This document shows positions 15,738 through 25,316 of a stretch of DNA of 64,000 nt, piece by piece. How positions within the stretch are numbered: position 1 is the stretch's first letter; each line of letters opens with the position of its first letter. The notes beneath the pieces are model-generated. The model saw only the letters and a program-made list of their open reading frames with translations, ran no database searches and was not told where the DNA came from. This stretch comes from Spartobacteria bacterium LR76. GTDB lineage: Bacteria; Verrucomicrobiota; Verrucomicrobiia; Chthoniobacterales; Terrimicrobiaceae. The stretch is taken from NCBI GenBank assembly GCA_003054655.1, contig QAYZ01000016.1, positions 1 through 64,000 of the forward strand. Reading direction: 5' to 3'. The translations under genes and the position numbers were made by a program.

Positions 15738-18014
15738 CTAGAAGGACAGCAGGTCCTTGCGGGCGGCGCTTTGGACCTTGTTGAGCTCCTGAATGACGCT
15801 CAGGGTGCGCTCTTCTTTTTTCACGAGCTGGCTGATGGCCGAAGGGTTCTGATCCTCAAGGAGCTGGATCTCCGTGAGGAGCATCTGGGCGGAGTTGATG
15901 ACCGAGGCGAGCTGGCGCATCGACTCCTTGTCTGTTCGGTTTTCCTTGGTTACCTGCCGGTAGTATTCGACCTGGCGCTCCAGCCAGCGGGCAGCCTCGT
16001 CGATGGCGGCCTCTCCTCCCACGAGCCGACCCTGCGGCGTAAAGGCGGGCGGGGTGGGTTCGTTGGGTCGCACCGGGATCACGCTCTGCGGCACCTCGGC
16101 GATGCCAGGGGTGGCGGAGCGGTTGGTGATGATCGTCGGAGTGATGAAAATGATGAGGTTTTTCTTGCTGCGTGCGCGGCCCTTGGATTTGAAAAGCTCG
16201 CCGATGCCGGGAATGTCTCTCAGGAAGGGAACGCCATTGCGGGCATACTCGTCGAAGGCCTGTTCGAGGCCGCCGACGGCCAGAGTATAGCCTGAGTCCA
16301 CCTGCAGGGCGGCATTGTAGATGCGCGACGATGCGATGGGGTAATCGTTGCCCTGGATGGTGGTGGTGCCCACGATCGAAGAGATGGTGATCGCAACATT
16401 CAGCACGACCGAGTTGTCGGGCATGGTCTTGGGCAGGATGTTGATGATCGTGCCGATGGGGAGGTACTCAACTTCGGCGGTCGTGGTGCCGCCGACGCCG
16501 GGCGTGACAGACGACGAGGAGGCGAGGACCGGTTGGTTGACAACGCTGCGGATGACGACCTCACGGTTGTTGATGGTGAGTACGCGCGGATATTGCACCG
16601 TAGTCGTCTCGTTATCGGTGAGGAAGGCCTGGAGCGCGGCGGACACATCGTGTACCGAAAGCACCGCCGAGTAGGGCATCGCAGCGGAAACAGTGTAGTC
16701 CTTGCTGTAGGTCGAGTAGTCGTAGGGAGATGAGCCGGAAGGAAGCTGGCCGGATTGGCGCAGGTCCTGGTTGTTGGTGTCGATGTTGATCGAGCCGCTG
16801 GGGGACGCCTGGATGTTCGTCAGAGAAACGTCGAAGCCCCCCTGGAGCGTTCCGGCCCAGTTGATGCCGAGCTCTTTGGATGGGTCCTTGGTCGTCTCAA
16901 AGAACTTTACCTCGATGCCAATGAGCGCCTGAGGGCGATCGACGGCACTGAGATAGCCTTCGACCCACTGGTGCTGCTGACGGGTGGCGATAACGTACAC
17001 CGTGCCGGAATCCGCATTGTAAATGACCTGCGGGCCGCCATCGCCAGTGCTATTGGCGGCTAGCTGGCTGCCGGGTGCGGCGGCGGTGGGCGTGGTTTGC
17101 AGGGAGCCGAAGTTTTCCACGCTGGCCTCGTCGGCATGTGCAGCCGAGACCGAACTGGTGGGAATGCCGAGCAGAGACTTGATCTGCTCGATGAGCTTGG
17201 GCGTCTCCACCTTGAATACCGTGGTGGCACCCTGCATGTTGATGTCGCCGATGCCTACGCCGCTGGATGAACTCGAACTGGAGTTGGCGCTGCCTCCGGT
17301 GGTGCCGTTGCCGCCCTCGTACTTGACGTTATCCTGCGGGTTGAACTTGATCTTGTAGATGCGCCCGACGAGCTCTTTTTCGTTGGTGGGGCGCATGAAC
17401 CATACGCCGTTTTCGTAGAAGATCGTGACGCCGTTGGCTTTGGCGACGGTCTCGAGGGTGCGGAACGGACTGGCCTTCAGGGTGAAGGTGACGAGCGTGT
17501 TTTCGGCGGCCGAGGACTCCTGAAGGGCGACAAAGGGTATGCCGGCATCGTCCGCGAGGAAGCGGAGGACGTCGCGGAGAGAGGCCCGATCAAACTCGTA
17601 AAGCTTGGCCGGGGCATTGCGGAGCTTGGATGCCATGGCGTTGCCCCAGTTGTAATCGGGGTAAACCTCGAAGGCCGGAGCCGGAATCGTCTGCGGTGCC
17701 AATGGTACGGTCATCTGGGCGACGGGGGTCGCATTGGCCAGCGCAGCAGGCGTGGCGGCCACGATGGGCGCGGGAGCCAGAGCAGCCGGAGCTGGCACGC
17801 TGACGCGAATCGAAGGAGGCTGCGATGGCTGGGGCGGTGGTGTCTGTGTGACGACAGCGGGCGGCTGTTGCGCGATGACGATTGGTTCGCTCTGCTGGGC
17901 GACGACTCCGCATAGGCTGGATGCAAGTAAACTAATCACCAACGCGGACTGCTTGCCGGGGCAGGCAATAGCGTTCCGAGCCTCACGGGCAGAACGAAAA
18001 CACAGGCTCTTCAT
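15738..18014 (-). CDS. secretin of a type IV pilus/type II secretion-like machine
   Basis: 758 residues. A basic N-terminus and hydrophobic segment (~18-40) form a signal peptide. A Pro/Ala-rich spacer (~45-95) leads to a secretin-TonB short N-terminal domain (LRDVLRFLADDAGIPFVALQ, ~145), then an N1-like domain. The C-terminal secretin domain is clear: VEVKFFETT near 370, repeated beta motifs, and the closing VPFLRDIPGIGELFKSKGRARSKKNLIIFITPTII near 650. A C-terminal coiled-coil tail (~690-758) is extra. It should form the outer-membrane pore for the pilus encoded divergently at 18.2-35.6 kb. The closest analogy I know is the Amuc_1098-type secretin of Akkermansia. Confidence 0.88.
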   Translation of the reverse strand: MKSLCFRSAREARNAIACPGKQSALVISLLASSLCGVVAQQSEPIVIAQQPPAVVTQTPPPQPSQPPSIRVSVPAPAALAPAPIVAATPAALANATPVAQMTVPLAPQTIPAPAFEVYPDYNWGNAMASKLRNAPAKLYEFDRASLRDVLRFLADDAGIPFVALQESSAAENTLVTFTLKASPFRTLETVAKANGVTIFYENGVWFMRPTNEKELVGRIYKIKFNPQDNVKYEGGNGTTGGSANSSSSSSSGVGIGDINMQGATTVFKVETPKLIEQIKSLLGIPTSSVSAAHADEASVENFGSLQTTPTAAAPGSQLAANSTGDGGPQVIYNADSGTVYVIATRQQHQWVEGYLSAVDRPQALIGIEVKFFETTKDPSKELGINWAGTLQGGFDVSLTNIQASPSGSINIDTNNQDLRQSGQLPSGSSPYDYSTYSKDYTVSAAMPYSAVLSVHDVSAALQAFLTDNETTTVQYPRVLTINNREVVIRSVVNQPVLASSSSVTPGVGGTTTAEVEYLPIGTIINILPKTMPDNSVVLNVAITISSIVGTTTIQGNDYPIASSRIYNAALQVDSGYTLAVGGLEQAFDEYARNGVPFLRDIPGIGELFKSKGRARSKKNLIIFITPTIITNRSATPGIAEVPQSVIPVRPNEPTPPAFTPQGRLVGGEAAIDEAARWLERQVEYYRQVTKENRTDKESMRQLASVINSAQMLLTEIQLLEDQNPSAISQLVKKEERTLSVIQELNKVQSAARKDLLSF

Positions 18015-18179
18015 TGGTTAGGGCGGCATCCGCAAGTTCAGTCTGCGGGATGTGAATAAGTAGGGGGTTGGCAGGGTATTTACCAGCCCAAAGTGCATTG
18101 GGATAGTCCAAAAATTCAGAGAATTTACGCATTCAGTTGCATAAGGCGGGTTCTGTCCAAAGTGCTTTCACGGAGTTTT

Positions 18180-18209
18180 TTGCTGGTATCTGGAAGGGGG
18201 ACTGATCAT
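18180..18209 (+). promoter_or_regulatory. candidate promoter of the pilus operon
   Basis: TTGCTG (18180-18185), 18 bases, GATCAT (18204-18209), then 9 bases to a GTG at 18219. This matches the short-leader layout seen at other genes here and supports GTG 18219 as the start. The same divergent region has a 9-base direct repeat, ccaaagtgc, at 18088-18096 and 18157-18165, which could be a regulator site. Confidence 0.35.
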
Positions 18210-18218
18210 TGTTGTTGC

Positions 18219-20708
18219 GTGAAGTCGGTGAAATCTGCGCCTTGCGTCTGGGCGTTCACCCTGGTCGAGATCCTTTTGGCCATAGCGGTGATCTCCGTTT
18301 TGACTTCAGCGGGCTATTATGTCGCGGCCACCACGAAGGAGACGGCGCGGGAAAACAAGCTCCGCTCGGACGTTACGAACCTTAATACGGCGGTGCAGCT
18401 TTACGTTGCCAATGGCGGGACGATCCCGGCTAATGCCACGGCGGAGCAGGTTCTCACCAAGCTGCAAAGCCGGGCGACAGGAGCGTCTGCGGCTGTGGCC
18501 ATCGGGCTTTCGGGCAGCTTTGTCGATCCGCGGCTGACCCCTGCGGCGCAGTCGTCGGATCAGGCCTCGAGCAGCGAACTGCGCGCGGTCTGGGTGCCGG
18601 CGGCTGGCAGCGGGGAGACGGGAAAGTTTGCCGTGGCCACGACGGGGCAGGGAATACGGGAGTTTTCCATCGATGAGAGCAAGACGGCGGCGGGGGCTTC
18701 GACTCCGGTGCCGGAAACGCGCCAGCAGACGATGGAGGCCGTGTCGCTAAGCGAGTCAACCCCACACTGGGTCTGGGGTGTGGCGGATGCCCAGCCCGCC
18801 GCGACAGAGCTGGGCGCGACGCCGACGACCGGGGTCGCGGCGGGGCCTTCCGCGACTCCGTCCACGAATGATCTGGAGCAACTGGACCCGCCGACATTCA
18901 GCCGGGGAGGCGGCTCCTATGATCTGAGTCTGTTTCCCATGGCGGACCTGACGCTGAGCAACCCCAACACGGCTCCGTCCAAGATCTACTATCAGGTCGC
19001 GGGAGGTGCTCCTCAGGAATATACCGGTGGCAGCCTGCCGTCGTTCCATCCGGATACCCAGGTGACGGCATGGGTGAAGTCCAACTCCGCCGCGTATTCG
19101 GACAGTTCGATGGCGAATGCGACCTACGATAATCTGGTCAAGACGCTTGAGGTGTCCCTGAGCGGTCCGTCAAGTCTGACCTATCAGCAGGCGGGCGGAG
19201 CGATGTACGGGGAGACCTCGACGGTGACGCCAGTCGCAACGGCGACGGTCACGACATCGGGGATCGCCTCGGCTTATCAAGGGACATCCTATTACGTGAT
19301 TTACACGAGCGTGGGCTCCACGACGCCCTTGACGTCGGGCACCTCAAGCGGGAGTGCGACTACTGCGGCGATTGATCTTTCGCTGTCCGGTTGGGGCACG
19401 GCGTCATCGTTGACGGTGGCGGCGGCGGCAAAATCCCTCAGGGAGGATTATTTTGCCGACAGCTCCACGCAGAGCCTGACAGTCAGCCAGTCCAAGACGT
19501 CTCTTTCCACGCCTTCGATCACTCCGGCTACCGGTCAGCGCTCGGCCCTCGTCGCTGTGACGATCACGGCGGCGGGGACTTTGCCTGCGGGGTTTCAGAT
19601 TTATTATACGCAGGATGGTTCAGATCCGGGGGCTGGGGCGAACGGGCGCCCGACCAGTGCGGCGGCGACGCTGCTCAGTCTGGGTGGCGGAACGAGCGGT
19701 ACTTTCACGCCGGAGTCCGGCGGGACGGGGGAGTTGACGGTGAAGTCCCGGGTTTATGGTCCGTCAGGTTACGAAAGCTGGTTCACGCCGAGCAGCGTGG
19801 CCTCTGTGACCTACACGTCGGCTTCATCTGGCATCCCGGAGGGAGCGCTGGTGGGAAACGCGTCGGTGAACGGGACATTCTACGGTTCGCTGATCTATAC
19901 GAACGAGAAGGGCAACCTACCCAGTTATATTAACTTTAACAGCGGCTCCACCATCGCGCAGGGCAATGTGTACTTCCCGGGCCTGCCAAAGCTCGTCTTC
20001 AACGGGAGCGAGAGTTCGATCATCCTCGGGCGGCAGTATAACTCGGATGGCACCGAGGTTGTTCCCGCGACGGATACGCGCCGCGTGGTCGATCTGACGG
20101 GGGCGACCACGCCTGTCTATCAGGTGACTTTCAACAATGGCGCGGTCGTCCAGGGCAAGGTTTATCGGCGGGCCACGCCGCCCTCGATGCCCGTGGTGAC
20201 GGCTCCTTCGGGTCCCACGAACAGTAATACCTATAGTCAGAACAGCGGCACCGCCACCATCTCGGCAACGAGCTATGCGAACGTGAATCAAAATCACGGC
20301 ACGCTGACCTTAACGCCTGGGAATTATGGTCAGGTGAATGCAAATGAAACGATCATCATCGGAGTGGCGGGAGCGACGACTCCATCCGTCTACAGCTTTA
20401 CCTCCATGAATCTGAACTCCAATGCGAAGGTCGTCGTAGTGGGGCCTGTGGTCGTGACCATGGCGGGCAACCTCACGCTCAATAGCGGAGTCACGCTGGG
20501 AAACTCGGCGAATCCGGACTATCTGCAATTGAACATGTACAGCGGGGACTTTACCATCAACAGCGGCGGGGCTGGCTATGGCAAACTGGTCGCGCCGAAC
20601 AACACGGTGAATCTTAACGGAACCTTTAATGGAAGCGTGGTAGCCAAGACGCTGACCATCAACAGCAATGGCGTAGCCTTCACCCTGCCGCCGGTGATTT
20701 CCGGATAG
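18219..20708 (+). CDS. large modular prepilin-like surface protein
   Basis: 829 residues from a GTG. The class III leader is VKSVKSAPCVWA, cleaved before FTLVEILLAIAVI; Glu+5 is present and -1 is Ala rather than Gly. A pilin helix follows (to ~75). Around 220-300 lies a segment like the C-terminal beta-sandwich of chitobiase/hexosaminidase (FSRGGGSYDLSLFPM, IYYQVAGGAP, TAWVKSNS). A second such segment is near 450-540 (IYYTQDGSDPG). The last ~220 residues are Asn/Gly/Val-rich beta strands (TITNSG-like repeats). Ordinary pilins have 130-200 residues, so this may be a tip adhesin or minor pilin. First gene of the plus-strand pilus operon. Confidence 0.75.
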   Translation: MKSVKSAPCVWAFTLVEILLAIAVISVLTSAGYYVAATTKETARENKLRSDVTNLNTAVQLYVANGGTIPANATAEQVLTKLQSRATGASAAVAIGLSGSFVDPRLTPAAQSSDQASSSELRAVWVPAAGSGETGKFAVATTGQGIREFSIDESKTAAGASTPVPETRQQTMEAVSLSESTPHWVWGVADAQPAATELGATPTTGVAAGPSATPSTNDLEQLDPPTFSRGGGSYDLSLFPMADLTLSNPNTAPSKIYYQVAGGAPQEYTGGSLPSFHPDTQVTAWVKSNSAAYSDSSMANATYDNLVKTLEVSLSGPSSLTYQQAGGAMYGETSTVTPVATATVTTSGIASAYQGTSYYVIYTSVGSTTPLTSGTSSGSATTAAIDLSLSGWGTASSLTVAAAAKSLREDYFADSSTQSLTVSQSKTSLSTPSITPATGQRSALVAVTITAAGTLPAGFQIYYTQDGSDPGAGANGRPTSAAATLLSLGGGTSGTFTPESGGTGELTVKSRVYGPSGYESWFTPSSVASVTYTSASSGIPEGALVGNASVNGTFYGSLIYTNEKGNLPSYINFNSGSTIAQGNVYFPGLPKLVFNGSESSIILGRQYNSDGTEVVPATDTRRVVDLTGATTPVYQVTFNNGAVVQGKVYRRATPPSMPVVTAPSGPTNSNTYSQNSGTATISATSYANVNQNHGTLTLTPGNYGQVNANETIIIGVAGATTPSVYSFTSMNLNSNAKVVVVGPVVVTMAGNLTLNSGVTLGNSANPDYLQLNMYSGDFTINSGGAGYGKLVAPNNTVNLNGTFNGSVVAKTLTINSNGVAFTLPPVISG

Positions 20709-20765
20709 GGACGAGAAAAGGTGCTTTTCGGAAAACCCGGGACTCCATAAAATACGTGGCTCGCC

Positions 20766-21827
20766 ATGCGTCTGCTTGACCTTCCCCCAGAATCGCCTGT
20801 TGCCCAGCGCATCAAGGAATTGGCGACTTCAGCCTCTGTCAGTGACTTTTATCTGACTCCGTTTGAGCGCATGAGCTACAAGTACAACGGGCAGTTGATC
20901 TACGACGATATCGTTTTTGAGATGGCCGTGCCGGAGCACCTGGAGCCGGGTTGTGATGATAGCGCGATGGATCTCTTCGATTACCGCTTTCGCGTCAACC
21001 AGATGGTGACTCGAGGGAGGCTGCGATGGGTGCTTCGTCTCCTGCCGAGCAAGATCCCCGAGCCGGAGGCCATCCGGGTGCCTACGCCAGCCATCAAGGC
21101 TTTTCTGGAGGCCAAGAATGGACTCTTCCTGATCTGCGGAGCCACGGGCAGCGGCAAGTCGACCACGATCGCCTCGATGGTGCTGCACCGGGCGAAGCGA
21201 CGCCGCGAGCACGTGATTTCCTTCGAGGACCCGATCGAGTTTGTCTATCCGGACGGCCTCCCGTCGCTGGTCTCCCAGCGTGAAATGGGATCGGACGAGA
21301 TTGATTTTTCGCTGGCTCTGCGGGCGGCCCTGCGTCAGGCCCCCGACGTGATCATCGTGGGTGAGATTCGCGATGGCGAGACGGCTGAGATCGCCTTGCA
21401 GGCGGCGGAAACTGGTCACGTGGTGGTGGCTACTCTGCACACCTCCTCGGCCTCCCAGACGGTGCAGCGCTTTTTGAAGCTCATTTCCTCAGATCGCCTG
21501 GAAAGCTCCCAGGAGACCCTGGCCGACACGCTCCGACTTGTGATGTGCCAGCGGTTGCTGCTGGATGAGGGATTGGGCAAGCGATTCCCGATCCACGAGG
21601 TGATGCTGCAGTACGATGGCATCGTCAACATCATCAGGCGGGGAGATTTCAAGAAGATCGACCAGGAGCTCGAAACGGGCTGGAAACGCGGAATGTTCAA
21701 TTTTGAAAAGAGCATCCAGGTTCGGGCGGACGAGGGCTATCGCAGCAGCTCGGGCGTGTCGAAGATCGGAAACTCCTGGGAGGAGATAGAAGAGTATCTG
21801 GAGAAACAGGTGGAGGTTGCGCCATGA
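20766..21827 (+). CDS. pilT: PilT-like type IV pilus retraction ATPase
   Basis: 353 residues, the length of PilT/PilU. Walker A GATGSGKST is near residue 124, the Asp box FEDPIEFVYP near 155, Walker B DVIIVGEIRDGETA near 197, and the His box TGHVVVATLHTSS near 218. The N-terminal ~95 residues form the PAS-like domain, with poor similarity to classical PilT. PilT hexamers power pilus retraction or DNA uptake. A candidate -10, CATAAAAT, lies near 20746-20753, and a short hairpin (gaaaag/cttttc) separates this gene from the large prepilin. It overlaps the next gene by 4 bases. Confidence 0.88.
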   Translation: MRLLDLPPESPVAQRIKELATSASVSDFYLTPFERMSYKYNGQLIYDDIVFEMAVPEHLEPGCDDSAMDLFDYRFRVNQMVTRGRLRWVLRLLPSKIPEPEAIRVPTPAIKAFLEAKNGLFLICGATGSGKSTTIASMVLHRAKRRREHVISFEDPIEFVYPDGLPSLVSQREMGSDEIDFSLALRAALRQAPDVIIVGEIRDGETAEIALQAAETGHVVVATLHTSSASQTVQRFLKLISSDRLESSQETLADTLRLVMCQRLLLDEGLGKRFPIHEVMLQYDGIVNIIRRGDFKKIDQELETGWKRGMFNFEKSIQVRADEGYRSSSGVSKIGNSWEEIEEYLEKQVEVAP

Positions 21828-22693
21828 CGTTGAAGGATATCGTTTCGGTATTGAATTTTGCGGCCTTCCGTCCGGAGCCGGATGATCCGTCGGCCAGTTG
21901 GCGTCGTCGTTTCCCGACGCACCGCACCGTGCTGGTGGGGGCGGGAAAGGCTTCCCTCGGCTGGCGTGGAGTGCAGAAGACCGGCCGCTTTACCGAGGGA
22001 GGGCTGATCCGGGGGGAGCTTAAGGAGTTGATCAATCAGGCCTCGATCCAGATCAAGGATCTGGCGGACGATGGGTGGTGTGCGGTCTCGCTGAATACCC
22101 GCTATGTCATCAGCCTGGAGACAAACCTCTCCCGGCGACCGGGCAGCGAGGACGTGATCAAGACCACGCCGCGCAACGTCCTGGGTGCGCGCTATGAGCG
22201 AGGCAAGCGGTATGCGGTAACGCATAATCCGGAAACCAACGCGAGCATCCTGCTGTCCACCGACGAGGACTACATCAAAAAGCTCGAGGGAATGCTGAAG
22301 GAGGCGGGGCTCAGCGTGGGACGAGTCTGCTGCGGTTCCTACGTGCTCCTCCGTCACGCTCTCTCGGCGACCAACGCGACACGGGGAGGGGAAAAGACGG
22401 CGACCTGCTTTTATGTCGTCTGCTGCATGGGGGCGGTCTGCGCCCTGGTGCAAGACCAGGACCGCTGGCTGGAGCTTCGCTCTCGTACGGATGTGTACGA
22501 GGAGACCCTTGATCCGGTGATCGATCTGGTGACGCCTTTCAAGCAGCGTGTGGCCCCGGAGAGTGAAATCGTCCTGATCTGCGATCAACCCTATGAGGGG
22601 CTGGCGGAAGCATTGCAGGAATTGTTCACGGGCCATAAAATCACGGATCTTTCCCAACCCGATCTGCTCTGGAGCCTGATCGCCCAGTACTAA
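21824..22693 (+). CDS. PilM/GspL-like cytoplasmic assembly protein (divergent)
   Basis: 289 residues, soluble, no membrane helix. Assignment rests on its position: 4-base overlap with pilT and one-base overlap with the PilN-like gene, as in pilMNOP. Actin-like ATPases of the PilM family start with a GIDIGSSSIK-type loop. Here the only Gly-rich loops are LVGAGKASLGWRG near residue 36 and VVCCMGAVCALV near 205, so ATP binding may be lost, as in GspL. The Cys-rich patches (GRVCCGSY, YVVCCMGAVC) are unusual. Confidence 0.5.
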   Translation: MTLKDIVSVLNFAAFRPEPDDPSASWRRRFPTHRTVLVGAGKASLGWRGVQKTGRFTEGGLIRGELKELINQASIQIKDLADDGWCAVSLNTRYVISLETNLSRRPGSEDVIKTTPRNVLGARYERGKRYAVTHNPETNASILLSTDEDYIKKLEGMLKEAGLSVGRVCCGSYVLLRHALSATNATRGGEKTATCFYVVCCMGAVCALVQDQDRWLELRSRTDVYEETLDPVIDLVTPFKQRVAPESEIVLICDQPYEGLAEALQELFTGHKITDLSQPDLLWSLIAQY

Positions 22694-23283
22694 TGCAAAT
22701 CCTCGCCAAATCGATCGATGACCTGAAGACGGAGCGCAAGGGGGTAAGCCCTCCGCTGCCGCCGCTCTTTCGCTTGCTGCCGATGCTGTTTTATTTGACG
22801 ATAGCCGCCTCGATCGGACTCAATGGCATTTTCTTTCTCCGGCTCAGCCAGGAAGTGCAGCGCAAAGAGGCAGCGATCAAGCGCAAGTCGGACTACGATG
22901 CCGCGCTCAAAACGGCGCAGACGGAGCGCCGGGATTTGGAAGGCGAAGCCAAGAAGGCCTCCGACATTCTCTCCTGGGTGGATACCACCCGGCCGCTGCA
23001 GCCGCTGGTCGTCGAAATCGCGCGGAGCGTGGCTCCCGACTCCACCATGGTGGAGTTGCGCATGGAGCGCGATGAGGATTCGCCGAACCAGATCAAGCTC
23101 TCGATGCGGCTCAACAGCGACTCGACCCGGCAACTCGACAACACCCTTGAGAAGATATCGTCTCAGCGGTATCGCACCTACTCTCCTCAGCAGACCGTGA
23201 ACGGGCAGGAAATCGACTACAAGGCCACCTTGCTCTGGCAGGATGCCTCCCGACCTCAACCCCCGGAGCCCGCCGCCAAATGA
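22693..23283 (+). CDS. PilN-like inner-membrane assembly protein
   Basis: 196 residues. A cytoplasmic N-terminus of ~30 residues with a PPLPPLF motif is followed by one membrane helix (LLPMLFYLTIAASIGLNGIFF, ~32-54). Next come a coiled coil (~55-95) and a small alpha/beta periplasmic domain (MVELRMERDEDSPNQIKLSMRL), the build of PilN/GspL C-terminal domains. In type IV pili PilN binds PilM in the cytoplasm and PilO in the periplasm, linking motor to secretin. Genes on both sides overlap by 1-4 bases. Sequence similarity is weak; the call rests on architecture and order. Confidence 0.6.
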   Translation: MQILAKSIDDLKTERKGVSPPLPPLFRLLPMLFYLTIAASIGLNGIFFLRLSQEVQRKEAAIKRKSDYDAALKTAQTERRDLEGEAKKASDILSWVDTTRPLQPLVVEIARSVAPDSTMVELRMERDEDSPNQIKLSMRLNSDSTRQLDNTLEKISSQRYRTYSPQQTVNGQEIDYKATLLWQDASRPQPPEPAAK

Positions 23284-23819
23284 ACAACAAGCACATCGCC
23301 TGTGTGATCGTCCTGATCATGCTGCTCGGGCTGCTCCAGGTGACGAGCTGGATGAACAGCCGCATGGTGAAGATGCAGGGTGAAGCCTCCAGCGCAACGC
23401 AGGCGGCGGATCTGGCATCGGTTCAGTTGATGGGGGAGCGGCGGCAGCTTGAGGAGTTGAAGAAGAGCTCCAAAAGACTGATCGACTTCCTCAATACCTG
23501 GCAGCCCTATTTCGCGCAGACAGACTCGTCCCAAAACGCCGAGTTGCGCATTTCCCTGCGGATCAAGCAGGACAATCTTGTGAGCCTTTCCCAGCGCTAT
23601 GAGGTGACATCGATCAAAAACAACAAGTCTCTTCCGTATGTGATGCGGGCGCACCTGTCATTTGAGGATAACTATGCGCGGCTGCTGAATTGGTTTGGGG
23701 CGATTGAGACGGAGCTGCCCACCCTGCGCATATCGAGTATTCGCATCGCTCCGGGTACGGGAGAGAGCGATCTGAAGGTCGATGCCATCCTGGAGCAGCC
23801 AATATCCAGCACCCGATGA
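23280..23819 (+). CDS. PilO-like inner-membrane assembly protein
   Basis: 179 residues. An N-terminal membrane helix (IACVIVLIMLLGLLQVTSWM, ~5-25) is followed by a coiled coil (~30-70) and a ferredoxin-like periplasmic domain (RAHLSFEDNYARLLNWFGAIETELPTLRISSIRIAP, ~120-155). The last segment is typical of PilO/GspM and is the clearest motif in the PilN-PilO pair. It should pair with the preceding PilN-like protein. The Akkermansia protein Amuc_1100 belongs to a comparable locus, but I cannot align it here. Confidence 0.62.
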   Translation: MNNKHIACVIVLIMLLGLLQVTSWMNSRMVKMQGEASSATQAADLASVQLMGERRQLEELKKSSKRLIDFLNTWQPYFAQTDSSQNAELRISLRIKQDNLVSLSQRYEVTSIKNNKSLPYVMRAHLSFEDNYARLLNWFGAIETELPTLRISSIRIAPGTGESDLKVDAILEQPISSTR

Positions 23820-24364
23820 AAAAGAGCATTCTGATTTGCATTTTTCTGGCAGGCAGCGTCCTGGTGCGCGGTCAGGAGATCGGGCTTTTGCCACAGCAAA
23901 AGGTCGCCCTGGCGGTATCGTCCAGTGAACGGAATCCTTTCGGGAAAAAGCCTGCCAAGAAAGCCGTGGAGCAGGCCAAGGTCCCCGTCGAGAGTGAAGA
24001 AAGCAAGCTGCGGGATGCGATCAGCGAGTTGCCGCTGGCGGGGGTGGTGGAAGCTCGGGGCGGAGTCAAAGTGCTCCTCGGCTCGATCGCCATCCAGGAG
24101 AATGAGCTGTTGCCCTCCTTGATCTCCGGACAGACAGAGCAGATCCGTGTGATTTCGGTGACCCCCAAGGAGGTCATGCTGGCATTTGTCGATTCCGATG
24201 GCACAGCGAACAATCGCAAGATCCGCCTCCAGGTGGATATGACTCCCTCGGTGCGCTACAAGCTGGGTGGCAGCTCTGCCACCGCCGCGAAGGATGAAAC
24301 CAAGCAAGAGTCCGCCCTCGGAGGCGTGTATAAGAGAAATGACTCTGCTCCCCCCCAGCAATAG
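23816..24364 (+). CDS. PilP/GspC-like periplasmic assembly protein
   Basis: 182 residues. A signal peptide of ~20 residues (MKKSILICIFLAGSVLVRG) is followed by a disordered basic stretch. The motif SSERNPFGKKP near residue 38 is the NPF motif found just before the homology region of PilP and GspC. A small beta domain follows (LAGVVEARGGVKVLLGSIAIQENELL, ~75-150), where PilP/GspC contact the secretin. The Ala/Lys/Gln-rich tail looks disordered. It completes the M-N-O-P order and overlaps the next prepilin gene by 26 bases. Confidence 0.65.
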   Translation: MKKSILICIFLAGSVLVRGQEIGLLPQQKVALAVSSSERNPFGKKPAKKAVEQAKVPVESEESKLRDAISELPLAGVVEARGGVKVLLGSIAIQENELLPSLISGQTEQIRVISVTPKEVMLAFVDSDGTANNRKIRLQVDMTPSVRYKLGGSSATAAKDETKQESALGGVYKRNDSAPPQQ

Positions 24365-25316
24365 ATGGCAGTCCTCCGTCGGAGGCGGCAATCGCCGGGC
24401 GATCCGGGGATTTAGCTTCTCGGAGCTGCTCATGGCCGCGGCCATAGCGGTCTGCGTGTTGACCGTGGCAGTCATCGCGTTTCGCGTGGTCTCGCAGTCG
24501 TCAAATCGCTACGGTCAATACACAAAAATCCACCTTCCCAGCGGCGCGCTTTTTACCTTGTACGGCCTGGGCGGTACGGATTTGCAGACCTGGGTGGCGC
24601 CGAATTACGGTCGGGTGGCGCAGGCGGAGTTGCTGAGAGACACCTTTTACGAGGATATTTCCCATGCGACCGCAGTTTATTGCCTGGCCCGGACGGGGAG
24701 GGATGAGATCGTTCGCCCGACATCGATCGATATCGACCAGGGCCTGTATCCCAACTTTGATGCGAGGACCCTGGGTACGCCGGATGTCTTTCGGGATTTT
24801 CTCGAGCAGAACGGTATTGCGGATGCCGGATTTTTTTTCGGCTATCGAGGCGCAGCCGGACGAACCAATCTCTCGATTTTCATCCTCCAGCCATCGACCT
24901 CCGAGACCGCGTTGAGCGTCCGTGCCGTGTATGAACTCGACTTGATCGCCACGGAGGGAACGCCCACCGGCACCTATGTTTCCGTGCGGCGGTACGACAA
25001 CTATAGCGCCCAGAATCGGGCCCCGACCGACTACTACGATGTCTTTTATCCGGAGAGCGATCCGGCGGACTTTCCCGTAACGGCGGTTCATTTTGAGTTA
25101 AGCCGACGTCTGGCACCGAGTGACACGGCGTACGACCTTTTCAAGGTGGCTCCCGAAAAGCCGTTTTACTTTCTCTGGTGGCCGGACCCGGCCGCTCCAG
25201 TGCTGGCCAATGACTCGAACCCGACCTACGGCGGGGGCGATCCGCGCTCGGCCTATGGCCAGATGGGGAGCCGGACGTCGTTCTTCCTGGTCGTGCCGAT
25301 GTTCCCCGCCTTATGA
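24339..25316 (+). CDS. large prepilin-like protein (PilW-type)
   Basis: 325 residues from ATG 24339. The leader ends RRAIRG and is cut before FSFSELLMAAAIAVCVLTVAVIAF, a class III site with Glu+5. The ~280-residue soluble part is Tyr/Asp-rich with no known domain. The size and position next to PilX- and PilV-like genes suggest a PilW-type minor pilin that primes pilus assembly. An alternative start further upstream overlaps pilP more and has no pilin leader. Function is inferred from context. Confidence 0.65.
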   Translation: MTLLPPSNRWQSSVGGGNRRAIRGFSFSELLMAAAIAVCVLTVAVIAFRVVSQSSNRYGQYTKIHLPSGALFTLYGLGGTDLQTWVAPNYGRVAQAELLRDTFYEDISHATAVYCLARTGRDEIVRPTSIDIDQGLYPNFDARTLGTPDVFRDFLEQNGIADAGFFFGYRGAAGRTNLSIFILQPSTSETALSVRAVYELDLIATEGTPTGTYVSVRRYDNYSAQNRAPTDYYDVFYPESDPADFPVTAVHFELSRRLAPSDTAYDLFKVAPEKPFYFLWWPDPAAPVLANDSNPTYGGGDPRSAYGQMGSRTSFFLVVPMFPAL

